Source: Loktanella sp. SALINAS62 (GTDB taxonomy: Bacteria > Pseudomonadota > Alphaproteobacteria > Rhodobacterales > Rhodobacteraceae). From it: DNA of 64,000 nucleotides. Below the pieces are notes generated by a model, which made no database searches, was not told where the DNA came from, and was given only the letters and a program-made list of their open reading frames with translations. The translations under genes were made by a program, and so were the position numbers. Location of the stretch: assembly GCF_018263905.1 (NCBI RefSeq), contig NZ_JAAFZU010000023.1:108755-172754 (forward strand). Reading direction: 5' to 3'. Positions 10,462-18,947 of the stretch are shown here, in pieces; position 1 is the first letter of the stretch; each line of letters starts with the position of its first letter.

Positions 10462-11889
10462 ATGGATGATACAGAAAAACATTTCGATGAAATGCGTGGG
10501 CCAGCCGATCAGGTCCGCCCGCCCTACGCCACCTATCGCACGTGGTTCGATCAGCAGGATCCAGAACGCCTGCGATCAAAACACGAAGAGGCAGAAGCGT
10601 TTTTTCGCCGGACCGGCATCACCTTCAACGTCTACGGCGAGGACGCGGCACAGGAACGGTTGATCCCGTTCGATCTGGTGCCGCGGATCATTTCCGGGCG
10701 TCAGTGGCAAAAATTATCCAAAGGGATCGAACAGCGCGTCACCGCGATCAATGCTTTCTTGCATGACATCTATCACCGGCAGGAAATTCTGCGATCCGGC
10801 CGCATGCCGCGCGAACTGATTGCCCAAAACGACGCCTTCCTGCCACAGATGATCGGTATGGCGCCGCCGGGTAACGTCTATACCCACATCGTCGGCACCG
10901 ATATCGTCCGCATTGGCGAAGACGATTTCTATGTCCTCGAAGACAATGCGCGCACGCCGTCCGGTGTCAGCTATATGCTGGAAAATCGTGAAACCATGCT
11001 GCAGATGTTCCCGGAACTATTTGCACGGATCAAGGTGCAGCCGGTCAGTGACTACCCCAAGAACCTGCGCGCATCGCTTGCAGCCTGCGCGCCTGCATCG
11101 TGTCAGGGAAAGCCGCGCGTCGCTGTGCTGACGCCCGGCATTTATAATTCCGCATACTTTGAACACAGCTTTCTGGCCGACCAGATGGGTGCGCAACTGG
11201 TCGAAGGACACGATCTGCGGGTCGTGGACGGGCATATCAAAATGCGCACGACACGCGGTTACGAACAGATCGACGTGCTGTATCGCCGGGTCGATGACGA
11301 ATATCTTGATCCTTTGACGTTCAACCCGGAGTCGACGCTGGGCGTGCCGGGGATCATGGATGTCTACCGCGCGGGCAACATCACGATCGCCAACGCCCCC
11401 GGCACTGGCGTGGCCGACGACAAGGCGATTTACAGCTACATGCCGGAACTGGTGGAATTCTACACTGGCGAAAAGGCGATCTTGAAAAACGTGGACACGT
11501 GGCGCTGTTCCGAACCCGACAGCCTGTCCTATGTGCTGGATAACCTGGCTGACCTTGTCGTGAAAGAAGTTCACGGTTCGGGCGGATACGGGATGCTGGT
11601 CGGCCCCGCCGCCAGCAAGCAGGAACTGGAAGATTTTGCAGCCAAGCTGCGTGCGCGGCCCAGCAATTACATCGCACAACCCACGCTGTCGCTGTCCACT
11701 GTCCCGATCTTTGTCGAACAGGGTCTGGCGCCGCGTCACGTCGATCTGCGCCCCTTTGCGCTGGTCAGTCCCAAGGGAATCAATATCACACCAGGTGGCT
11801 TGACCCGTGTCGCCCTGAAAGAAGGTTCACTGGTTGTGAACTCTTCCCAAGGTGGCGGGACAAAAGACACTTGGGTGCTGGAGGACTGA
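10462..11889 (+). CDS. Circularly permuted ATP-grasp protein (DUF404/DUF407)
   Basis: The 475-residue protein belongs to the circularly permuted ATP-grasp family, predicted to ligate a carboxylate to an amine with ATP. Recognisable stretches are RLIPFDLVPRIISGRQW near residue 70, DFYVLEDNARTPSGVSYMLENR near 155-175, KAIYSYMPELVEFYTG and the C-terminal RHVDLRPFALVSPKGI. In known genomes it is nearly always beside an alpha-E (DUF403) gene, as here: the alpha-E ATG follows one base after this stop. The substrate is unknown; genome-context work proposed peptide or amide-containing metabolite synthesis. Confidence 0.92.
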   Translation: MDDTEKHFDEMRGPADQVRPPYATYRTWFDQQDPERLRSKHEEAEAFFRRTGITFNVYGEDAAQERLIPFDLVPRIISGRQWQKLSKGIEQRVTAINAFLHDIYHRQEILRSGRMPRELIAQNDAFLPQMIGMAPPGNVYTHIVGTDIVRIGEDDFYVLEDNARTPSGVSYMLENRETMLQMFPELFARIKVQPVSDYPKNLRASLAACAPASCQGKPRVAVLTPGIYNSAYFEHSFLADQMGAQLVEGHDLRVVDGHIKMRTTRGYEQIDVLYRRVDDEYLDPLTFNPESTLGVPGIMDVYRAGNITIANAPGTGVADDKAIYSYMPELVEFYTGEKAILKNVDTWRCSEPDSLSYVLDNLADLVVKEVHGSGGYGMLVGPAASKQELEDFAAKLRARPSNYIAQPTLSLSTVPIFVEQGLAPRHVDLRPFALVSPKGINITPGGLTRVALKEGSLVVNSSQGGGTKDTWVLED

Positions 11890-11890
11890 T

Positions 11891-12832
11891 ATGCTGGGCA
11901 AGACCGCAGGCGGACTGTACTGGATGTTCCGCAATCTGGAACGCGCCGAAAATACCGCCCGCCTGATCGAAGCCGGGTTTCGCATCGCGTTGACCCGCAG
12001 TCAGGACAAGGCGTCTGAATGGAAATCCGTGGCGACGACCGCAGGGGCAGCCGGCGCGTTTTCGCAGAAATACGAAGGCTTCGACAGCGCGGACGTGATC
12101 GATTTTCTACTGCGCGATACCGACAATCCGTCGTCGGTCATGTCGGTGATCAAATCAGCGCGCGACAATGCGCGGCTGGTCCGCACCGCCCTGACGACAG
12201 AGGTATGGACCGCCGTCAACGACAACTGGATGACGATGAAGGACCTGCTGGCCGAACCTGTCGTGGAAACCGAACTGCCCAAGGTGCTGGATACGATACG
12301 TCAGCAGTCGGCGCTGGTGCGCGGTGCGCTGCACGGTACGATGCTGCGCAACGACATCTATGACTTTGCCCGGTTGGGCACGTTCATCGAACGCGCCGAC
12401 AATACCGCCCGTATCATCGACGTGAAATACTATACGCTGTTACCCAGCACCAGTTTTGTCGGGTCGTCGCTGGACAACGTGCAGTGGGAAACGATCCTGC
12501 GGTCGGTCAGCGCGCACCGTGCGTTCCGCTGGCTGGACGAGGAGGACATGACCGCATCATCGGTCGCGCAGTTCCTGATCCTTGACCGTCGCCTGCCGCG
12601 CAGCCTGTTGTTCAGCCTGCAACAGACCTGTTCCAACCTTGAACGCCTGTGCGACGCCTATGGTGAACGGCACACCAGTCAGGACCATGCCAGCCAGATG
12701 GTCGATGGCCTGACAAAGCGCGACATCGCGTCGATCTTTGACGAAGGCCTGCACGAATTCATCACCGGTTTCATCCGGGACAACAACGCGCTGGGTCAGA
12801 TGATCGAGCAGGACTACAAGTTCTACGGATAG
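11891..12832 (+). CDS. Alpha-E domain protein (DUF403)
   Basis: All-helical protein of 313 residues opening with the family signature GGLYWMFRNLERAENTARLIEAG; the motif returns as LGTFIERADNTARIID near residue 165, the Glu/Arg pair being typical. Function is not established; it is the constant partner of the permuted ATP-grasp protein. I use the ATG at 11891, one base after the preceding stop, rather than the in-frame upstream codon at 11852. The next gene begins nine bases after its stop. Confidence 0.93.
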   Translation: MLGKTAGGLYWMFRNLERAENTARLIEAGFRIALTRSQDKASEWKSVATTAGAAGAFSQKYEGFDSADVIDFLLRDTDNPSSVMSVIKSARDNARLVRTALTTEVWTAVNDNWMTMKDLLAEPVVETELPKVLDTIRQQSALVRGALHGTMLRNDIYDFARLGTFIERADNTARIIDVKYYTLLPSTSFVGSSLDNVQWETILRSVSAHRAFRWLDEEDMTASSVAQFLILDRRLPRSLLFSLQQTCSNLERLCDAYGERHTSQDHASQMVDGLTKRDIASIFDEGLHEFITGFIRDNNALGQMIEQDYKFYG

Positions 12833-12841
12833 GATCGCCCC

Positions 12842-13636
12842 TTGGACCTGCATATTTCGCATACCACCCGCTACACCTATGACAAACCTGTGCTTTATGC
12901 ACTGCAACGATTGCACCTGCGTCCGCAGGACAATCGGATGCAGCGCGTCAAAGAGTGGGAGATTACCGTCGAAGGCGGCCAGCTTGAGCTGAGTTATGAC
13001 GATCACTATGGCAACAAGACTGATCTGGTTAACGTAACCCGTGGCACGACTGAATTGTCGGTGACTGCGCGCGGTATCGTGGAAACCCACGATACGGCCG
13101 GGGTGCTGGGTCCGGTCTATGGCACAGCGCCACTATGGCATTTCATTTCAGCGACACCAGCAACGGAAGCAGGCGACGAAATCCGTGCGTTGGCAAACAC
13201 ACTGAAGACCGATCAGTCGATCTCGGCGCTGCACACCATCAGCACGGCCATTCTGGATGCGGTGCCCTATGAAACCGGCAGGACCTATTCCAACACGACC
13301 GCGCAGGAAGCCCTGACCGGCGCGTATGGCGTCTGTCAGGATCACGCCCATATCCTGATCGCCGTGGCGCGCGCGGCGGGTATGCCGGCACGCTATGTTT
13401 CCGGCTATCTCAAATTGGACCAGACCGAAGACCAGACCGCCAGCCACGCTTGGGCAGAGGTTCATCTACCTGATCTGGGCTGGGTCGGGTTCGACGTCAG
13501 CAACCGTATCAGCCCAGACGACCGATATGCCCGTCTTGCAGTCGGACGCGATGCGCGCGACGCATCGCCCGTGCGCGGCATGCGCGTTGGTGCCGGTGAC
13601 GAATCGCTGATTGTTACTTTGCAAGTGCAGCAGTAG
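12842..13636 (+). CDS. Transglutaminase-like cysteine peptidase family protein, second copy (TTG start)
   Basis: Protein of 264 residues with an N-terminal beta-rich region (HISHTTRYTYDKPV, the usual opening of bacterial transglutaminase-like proteins, then YALQRLHLRPQ) and a transglutaminase core with Cys165 in YGVCQDHAH, His202 in ASHAWAEV and Asp218 in GFDVSNR. The TTG at 12842 has AGGA seven bases upstream and no better start lies near. It sits nine bases after the alpha-E gene and 33 bases before Anbu, so it is probably co-translated with both. Confidence 0.92.
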   Translation: MDLHISHTTRYTYDKPVLYALQRLHLRPQDNRMQRVKEWEITVEGGQLELSYDDHYGNKTDLVNVTRGTTELSVTARGIVETHDTAGVLGPVYGTAPLWHFISATPATEAGDEIRALANTLKTDQSISALHTISTAILDAVPYETGRTYSNTTAQEALTGAYGVCQDHAHILIAVARAAGMPARYVSGYLKLDQTEDQTASHAWAEVHLPDLGWVGFDVSNRISPDDRYARLAVGRDARDASPVRGMRVGAGDESLIVTLQVQQ

Positions 13637-13669
13637 AACAGGCGCCACACCCTATCTGGACCTTACAAG

Positions 13670-14401
13670 ATGACTTACTGCGTTGGCCTGCGTCTGAACC
13701 ACGGCCTTGTTTTCATGTCCGACACGCGCACCAATGCGGGCGTTGACAACTTTTCATCCACCCGAAAACTGTTCACTTGGGAAACCGAAGGCGAACGCCT
13801 GATCACCCTGATGACTGCAGGCAATCTTGCGACAACTCAATCGCTGATCTCTTTGCTGGATGAGCGGTCGAAAACCGCAGCCGACCGCGATCCGTCGATC
13901 CTGCGCGAACCGACAATGTTTCAGGTTGCGCGATTGGTCGGCGCCACCCTGAAAGAGGTGATATCCTATTCGAACGCCTCTGTGACCGGAACGGAAGAAA
14001 AGTTTCGCGCGACCGTGATCGTGGGTGGCCAGATCAAGGGCGGTGAACCAACGATGTTCATGGTCTATCCCGAAGGCAACTTTGTCGAAGTCACGACAGA
14101 AACGCCGTTCTTCCAGATTGGTGAAACGAAATACGGCAAACCCATTCTGGTGCGTGGCTACGACGCCGACATGACGTTCGAAGATTCCGTGAAACTGTTG
14201 ATGGTCAGTTTTGACTCGACGGTCAAATCGAACCTGTCCGTCGGCCTGCCCTTCGATATCCTGTGCTATGAGTCAGATAGTTTTACGGTGAAGCACCGCA
14301 AACGGGTCGAAGTCGATGACAAGCTGTATCTGAAGATCTCGGAAGGGTGGTCCATCGCCTTGAAAGAAGCGTTTGCGTCGCTGCCGAATTATAAGATCTA
14401 G
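13670..14401 (+). CDS. Anbu, proteasome-like Ntn hydrolase
   Basis: Anbu (bacterial proteasome homologue, COG3484) is a self-assembling Ntn hydrolase related to proteasome beta subunits. Removal of the initiator Met exposes Thr1 (TYCVGLRL); Asp17 (MSDTRT) and Lys32 (STRKLF) match the proteasome Asp17/Lys33 pair, so the active site looks complete without a propeptide. Length is 243 residues. It ends the transglutaminase/ATP-grasp/alpha-E operon, the known neighbourhood of Anbu. Its stop overlaps the convergent LOV gene stop in the palindrome CTAG. The physiological substrate is unknown, and protease activity has been difficult to show in the family. Confidence 0.93.
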   Translation: MTYCVGLRLNHGLVFMSDTRTNAGVDNFSSTRKLFTWETEGERLITLMTAGNLATTQSLISLLDERSKTAADRDPSILREPTMFQVARLVGATLKEVISYSNASVTGTEEKFRATVIVGGQIKGGEPTMFMVYPEGNFVEVTTETPFFQIGETKYGKPILVRGYDADMTFEDSVKLLMVSFDSTVKSNLSVGLPFDILCYESDSFTVKHRKRVEVDDKLYLKISEGWSIALKEAFASLPNYKI

Positions 14402-14919
14402 GTTTCCAGCCACAGCCGTACCGTCGCCGTGGCAGACCGTGCCAGCGAACGCTGTGTTGTGGCGCGCAGGTTTGCGTTCAACGCCAGCAAACCACTGATA
14501 CCGTCGATGACCCGATCTGAATGTTGTTTGACATCATGCTCTTGGACACGTTTGTGCAGCTCGAACTGCGACCCGACCACATACACAAGTTTGCCATCGC
14601 GGTCGTGCAGCGGCTCAATCAGCAAAAGTGTCGTCAGGGGCGACCCATCCTTGCGCAGGTTGTCAAATGTCGCCTGTGCAGGCTTGCCCTTGACGATGGC
14701 GTCCCGGATCACGCTTCGTGCCGCAGCGTTTTCCAGATTGCCCTGCAGAAATCGGCAGTTGCGGTTTAAAACTTCGTGACATTCATAGCCGGTGAGATTG
14801 AAAAATGACTGATTGGCATAGATCAAGGAAGAGTCTTCGCGCTGCGGATCAGCAATCGTCAGAGCGACGCTTAAATGATCAAGGCGTTTCGCGACTTCGG
14901 GAATATTGAGGATTGGCAT
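14398..14919 (-). CDS. Short LOV-domain blue-light photoreceptor
   Basis: Flavin-binding LOV protein of 173 residues. The adduct motif NRNCRFLQG carries the photoactive Cys55, and the conserved Gln that flips on illumination is in VVGSQFE. The position normally held by a second flavin-contacting Asn after the KDG turn is Thr here (SPLTTLLL). A C-terminal extension of about 50 residues, helical and basic, replaces an effector domain; short LOV proteins of Roseobacters such as DsLOV have even less. I chose ATG 14919 because AGGAG is five bases upstream; the frame is open to 15105 but that would overlap the divergent kinase gene. Confidence 0.88.
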   Translation of the reverse strand: MPILNIPEVAKRLDHLSVALTIADPQREDSSLIYANQSFFNLTGYECHEVLNRNCRFLQGNLENAAARSVIRDAIVKGKPAQATFDNLRKDGSPLTTLLLIEPLHDRDGKLVYVVGSQFELHKRVQEHDVKQHSDRVIDGISGLLALNANLRATTQRSLARSATATVRLWLET

Positions 14920-14990
14920 GCGAGCTCCTACCAGTAGAACTTTGCGCTTATGCATTTTGGGGTCCAACGACAACAGGGCCGGATTAGACA

Positions 14991-17900
14991 ATGAATGATA
15001 CGTTCGAATTTCCGCTGACATCTGCTGACACCCCCGTGATCGTTGGGATCGGTGCGTCCGCAGGCGGGCTGGAAGCATTGCAAAAGTTCCTGGATTATCT
15101 GCCATTCGACAACAGCCTTGCCATTGTCATTGTGCAGCATCTGGACCCAGATCACGACAGCCTGCTGGGTGAACTTTTGACCAAGCGGACAAAAACACCG
15201 GTCTTCGAAGCCGTGGACGGCATGCAGATCAAGCCAAGCCATATTTATCTGATTGCACCCGGTCAGTCGCTGACTGTCATGAACGGGCAGCTCAAATCAG
15301 AAGATTTTCACCTGCCGCGTGGACGACGGCGTCCGATCGACTGTTTTCTGACGTCGCTTGCGGAACACTCTGGCGAACGGGCGGTCGGGATCATTCTGTC
15401 AGGGACGGGCAGCGATGGCAGTCTTGGCGCACGTGCGATAAAGGCTGCGGGTGGGCTGGTGTTCGTTCAGGCCGTATCAGAAGCAAAATACGACGGCATG
15501 CCACGTAGCGCGATCGAAACAGGGGTTGCAGACATCGTTTTGCCGGTCGCAGAAATGTTCCCGGTGCTAAACGACTACTTTGACTGTCGCGGGGGTATTC
15601 AGGAAGACGCGCTGACAGATCGAGAATTCATCGACCGCGCCATGCGCCATGTGCGATACCGCACGGGGCACGATTTTGCGGGCTACAAACCCGGCACCCT
15701 GCTGCGCAGGGTTGCGGTGCGCATGTCCGTACTGGGGCAAATCGAACCGGGCGAATACCTGAAGGTGCTAATCAATGATCCAGAAGAGGTGAAGCGCCTG
15801 TTCAAGGATGTGCTGATCAACGTCACCAGCTTTTTCCGTGACGATGCCGTGTTCGAAGAATTGAGCAACACCATCATTCCCGAATTACTGGAAGGTCGCA
15901 CCAACGCCGACGAATTGCGGATCTGGGTGCCCGGCTGTTCATCGGGCCAAGAAGCATACAGCATCGCCATCCTGATTTCCGAAACGATGGAGCGGCTTGA
16001 TGTCTGGCCGCGCGTTCTGATCTTTGGCACCGACATCGACGAGGACGCGCTGGAAATGGCGCGGCGTGGCCAATATCTGAACACCGTTGCGGATGAGATT
16101 CCCACCGAATACCTGCATAAGTATTTCAAGTGGCGAAGCGATGGCTACACGGTCAACGACCGTCTGCGCGCGATGGTCCGGTTTTCCAACCAAAGCATCA
16201 TCAAGGACCCGCCATTCAGCCAAATCGATTTGGTGACCTGCCGTAACGTTTTGATTTACTTTGATAAGGTATTGCAGGAAAAAGCAATCCGCGTGTTCCA
16301 CTATGGCCTGCGCGAAGGCGGGATACTGGTGCTGGGCACGTCCGAATCCCCGATTTCCGCAGGAGATATGTTCAAGGACGTGTCACGCACGAACAGGATC
16401 TACCGCCGGTTGCCCGGCCCGGCCCGGCGTCTGGATCTGGTCAGCGGCAGCGCCGAACACGACGAACCACAGCCACCACAGTCGACGCCCTTGGCTGCCC
16501 GGGATGTTGCGCAAGCCAACATCCATTCCGATAAGGTCATCGACCTGATCGCGCCCGCCTATTTTGTGCTGGGCAATGCGCGCGATCTGCAATTTGCATC
16601 TGATGCCGCTGCTGGATTTCTTAAAATCAAGGGTGGCCGCCCGCAGCTCGACCTGCTCAAGCTGATCCGCCCAGAGTTGGAAAAATACCTGCGGCGCTTG
16701 TTGAACCGGAACCTGGAAACCGGCGAAACGTCGACCTATGCGTTCCGTGGCACCCTGGACGACGTTCCCCGCAACATCACGATCACCCGGCAGCGATTGC
16801 CCAATGCGCAGGATCTGTTGCTGTTTCAGGATCAAGCGTTACCGGATCAGGGCCAATCGCCGTCGTCCGAAAGCGTTTCAGACGCGACCGCACGCTATAT
16901 CACAGAGCTGGAAGGCGATCTGGACGAAGCGCGCGATCAGATCCGTTCGACGGTCGAGGAACTGGAAACCTCGAACGAAGAGCTGAAAAGCTCGAACGAA
17001 GAAATGATGTCGATGAACGAAGAGTTGCAGTCCGCAAACGAGGAGCTGACAACCACGAACGACGAACTGAACAACAAGATAACCGAGGTGCGCGACGCCA
17101 ACACCGATCTGGCGAATTTTATCCGCAGCACAAAGATCGGCACCGTGTTTCTGGACCCGGACCTGCGACTGCGCAACTACACGCCCGAAGCGACCGAAGT
17201 TTTCCGGTTTCAGGAAAGCGATGTCGGTCGCCGCATCGACGATATTGGGTCAGATCTGGACATGGAAAGCCTTGTCGCGGATTGCCAAAGCGTCATGGAA
17301 AGCCAAAGCCTGCTGGAAAAAGAATACGACACGCGCCGCGACAGAAGCTATCGCGCGCGCTTCGTACCCTATGCACAAAGTGGCCATTCTAGGGGCGGCG
17401 TTGTCGTATCCCTGTTTGAAGTGACAGAATTGCGCAAACTGGCCGAAGACACCGAACAGGCGCGTAAAGTCGCGGCCCACAGGCTTGAAGAAATCGAAGA
17501 GCTCTACTCTGCCAGCCCGCAAGCCATGGCGCTTTTGGATACAAATCTGCGCTATGTCCGCGCAAACACGCGTTTGTCCGAAATATTGGGTGTCCCGGTC
17601 GACGACATGATCGGTGCGTCATTGGGCGAAATGTCAGGTGGGATGGCTGAAAAAGCCCGATCGTTGGCAAAAGAGGTACTGCTGACCCAACAAAAGATCG
17701 AAAATTACCAGATGCAGGGCGCCCTCCCAGTATCACCGGGCAATGAACGGGTGTTTCAGACAGACTGGTATCCTGTCTTTCAGGACGGCGAGCTTGTCGG
17801 TGTTGGCATTAACGTACGCGACACCACTGAAATGGTACAAATGCAGTTCGAACTGCGCCGTATCATGCAAGAGTTGCAGCACCGCGTTAAAAACATGCTG

Positions 17901-18479
17901 GCAAACGTGCTGGCGCTGGTGTCTCGCGCGCGGCGCGATGCAACGGCCGACGCGCAGATTTTCGCAGCGCTGTCACAGCGGATTCAGGCACTGGCGCAAA
18001 CGCACAAGCTGCTGACGCAGTCGAATTGGGCGTCCGCCAAACTTCAAGACGTGCTGCGACCGGAACTGGTTGATGTCTACGGTGCTGAACGTGTCCAGCT
18101 AAAGGGCCCGGATATCACCGTCAACGCGCGCGCCGCTCTGTCACTGGGAATGGCGATTCACGAACTGGCTACGAATGCGGCGAAATACGGCAGCTTTTCC
18201 GTCGAAGACGGACAGGTATCGCTGTCATGGGTGCGTCAGGACGACGGCGAATCCGACGACTATATTTTCAACTGGCAAGAACGGTTTGGCCCCTCTGCGG
18301 CAGAAAGCGAAACCGCTGGTTTCGGCAGCCAATTGATCAAATCCACCATCGAAGGCAGCCTTGACGGCCAGGTGGAGTTTTACTGGGAACAAACCGGCTT
18401 GCGGTGCGTTTTCATCATTCCGAAAGATTCATTAATAGAGATCCCGCATGACTCAGTCTTCGACACCCTTACGTCCTAA
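14991..18479 (+). CDS. CheB-CheR-PAS-HWE histidine kinase hybrid
   Basis: Multidomain signalling protein of 1162 residues. In order: CheB methylesterase (about 15-200, active Ser23 in GIGASAGG), CheR methyltransferase (about 210-480, GCSSGQEAYSIA and LVTCRNVLIYF), a coiled coil of repeated EELxSxNEE units (about 640-700), two PAS regions (about 705-810 and 830-950) and an HWE kinase with phosphoacceptor His964 in ELQHRVKN and the N-box HELATNAAKYG. No membrane segment, so cytosolic. The response regulator gene overlaps its end by 32 bases. It is divergent from the LOV gene with a 71-base shared promoter region, which suggests shared light or stress control. Confidence 0.93.
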   Translation: MNDTFEFPLTSADTPVIVGIGASAGGLEALQKFLDYLPFDNSLAIVIVQHLDPDHDSLLGELLTKRTKTPVFEAVDGMQIKPSHIYLIAPGQSLTVMNGQLKSEDFHLPRGRRRPIDCFLTSLAEHSGERAVGIILSGTGSDGSLGARAIKAAGGLVFVQAVSEAKYDGMPRSAIETGVADIVLPVAEMFPVLNDYFDCRGGIQEDALTDREFIDRAMRHVRYRTGHDFAGYKPGTLLRRVAVRMSVLGQIEPGEYLKVLINDPEEVKRLFKDVLINVTSFFRDDAVFEELSNTIIPELLEGRTNADELRIWVPGCSSGQEAYSIAILISETMERLDVWPRVLIFGTDIDEDALEMARRGQYLNTVADEIPTEYLHKYFKWRSDGYTVNDRLRAMVRFSNQSIIKDPPFSQIDLVTCRNVLIYFDKVLQEKAIRVFHYGLREGGILVLGTSESPISAGDMFKDVSRTNRIYRRLPGPARRLDLVSGSAEHDEPQPPQSTPLAARDVAQANIHSDKVIDLIAPAYFVLGNARDLQFASDAAAGFLKIKGGRPQLDLLKLIRPELEKYLRRLLNRNLETGETSTYAFRGTLDDVPRNITITRQRLPNAQDLLLFQDQALPDQGQSPSSESVSDATARYITELEGDLDEARDQIRSTVEELETSNEELKSSNEEMMSMNEELQSANEELTTTNDELNNKITEVRDANTDLANFIRSTKIGTVFLDPDLRLRNYTPEATEVFRFQESDVGRRIDDIGSDLDMESLVADCQSVMESQSLLEKEYDTRRDRSYRARFVPYAQSGHSRGGVVVSLFEVTELRKLAEDTEQARKVAAHRLEEIEELYSASPQAMALLDTNLRYVRANTRLSEILGVPVDDMIGASLGEMSGGMAEKARSLAKEVLLTQQKIENYQMQGALPVSPGNERVFQTDWYPVFQDGELVGVGINVRDTTEMVQMQFELRRIMQELQHRVKNMLANVLALVSRARRDATADAQIFAALSQRIQALAQTHKLLTQSNWASAKLQDVLRPELVDVYGAERVQLKGPDITVNARAALSLGMAIHELATNAAKYGSFSVEDGQVSLSWVRQDDGESDDYIFNWQERFGPSAAESETAGFGSQLIKSTIEGSLDGQVEFYWEQTGLRCVFIIPKDSLIEIPHDSVFDTLTS

Positions 18480-18822
18480 AATTCTATATGTAGAGGACGA
18501 GGTGATTGTCGCACTTGATGTATCCGACGGGCTGGAAAACGATCTGGGATTCGATGTGCAGGTCGCGCACAACCTGACGACAGCGCGCGCCAAATGTGCA
18601 GCCCATGAATTTGACTATGCGCTGCTCGACTTGAATCTTGGCAATGGCGAACGCAGTATCGATTTAGGTCTGGAACTGGCCGAAAAGGGCATAAAGGTCG
18701 TCTTTGCTTCGGGCTATAACCGGGACGAAATCGCGGAAATCAGTGAATTTCAGCTTGTGGAAAAGCCGTTTCAGATTGCGGACATAGCGGCGGCCTTTGG
18801 GGTCGAACCTGCCAAGGCATGA
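18448..18822 (+). CDS. Single-domain response regulator
   Basis: Receiver domain only, 124 residues: acidic pair at Glu16/Asp17 (YVEDEV), phosphoacceptor Asp61 (LLDLNLG), Ser/Thr-like position in VVFASGYN and Lys in LVEKPF. No output domain. The gene starts inside the end of the HWE kinase gene, so it is probably its cognate partner and may act as a phosphate sink or shuttle, as often seen with HWE kinases in Alphaproteobacteria. Confidence 0.92.
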   Translation: MTQSSTPLRPKILYVEDEVIVALDVSDGLENDLGFDVQVAHNLTTARAKCAAHEFDYALLDLNLGNGERSIDLGLELAEKGIKVVFASGYNRDEIAEISEFQLVEKPFQIADIAAAFGVEPAKA

Positions 18823-18947
18823 CCGAACGTCGACCAGACGTCTGATATTTTCAGTCCTTCAGCGTGAATCGTGTTGTTCGCGGCTTGGGATTTAAGGATT
18901 ATTTCATGACCGCGCGTTAGCAAAACCGGACTCACTCCGGGATTGCG

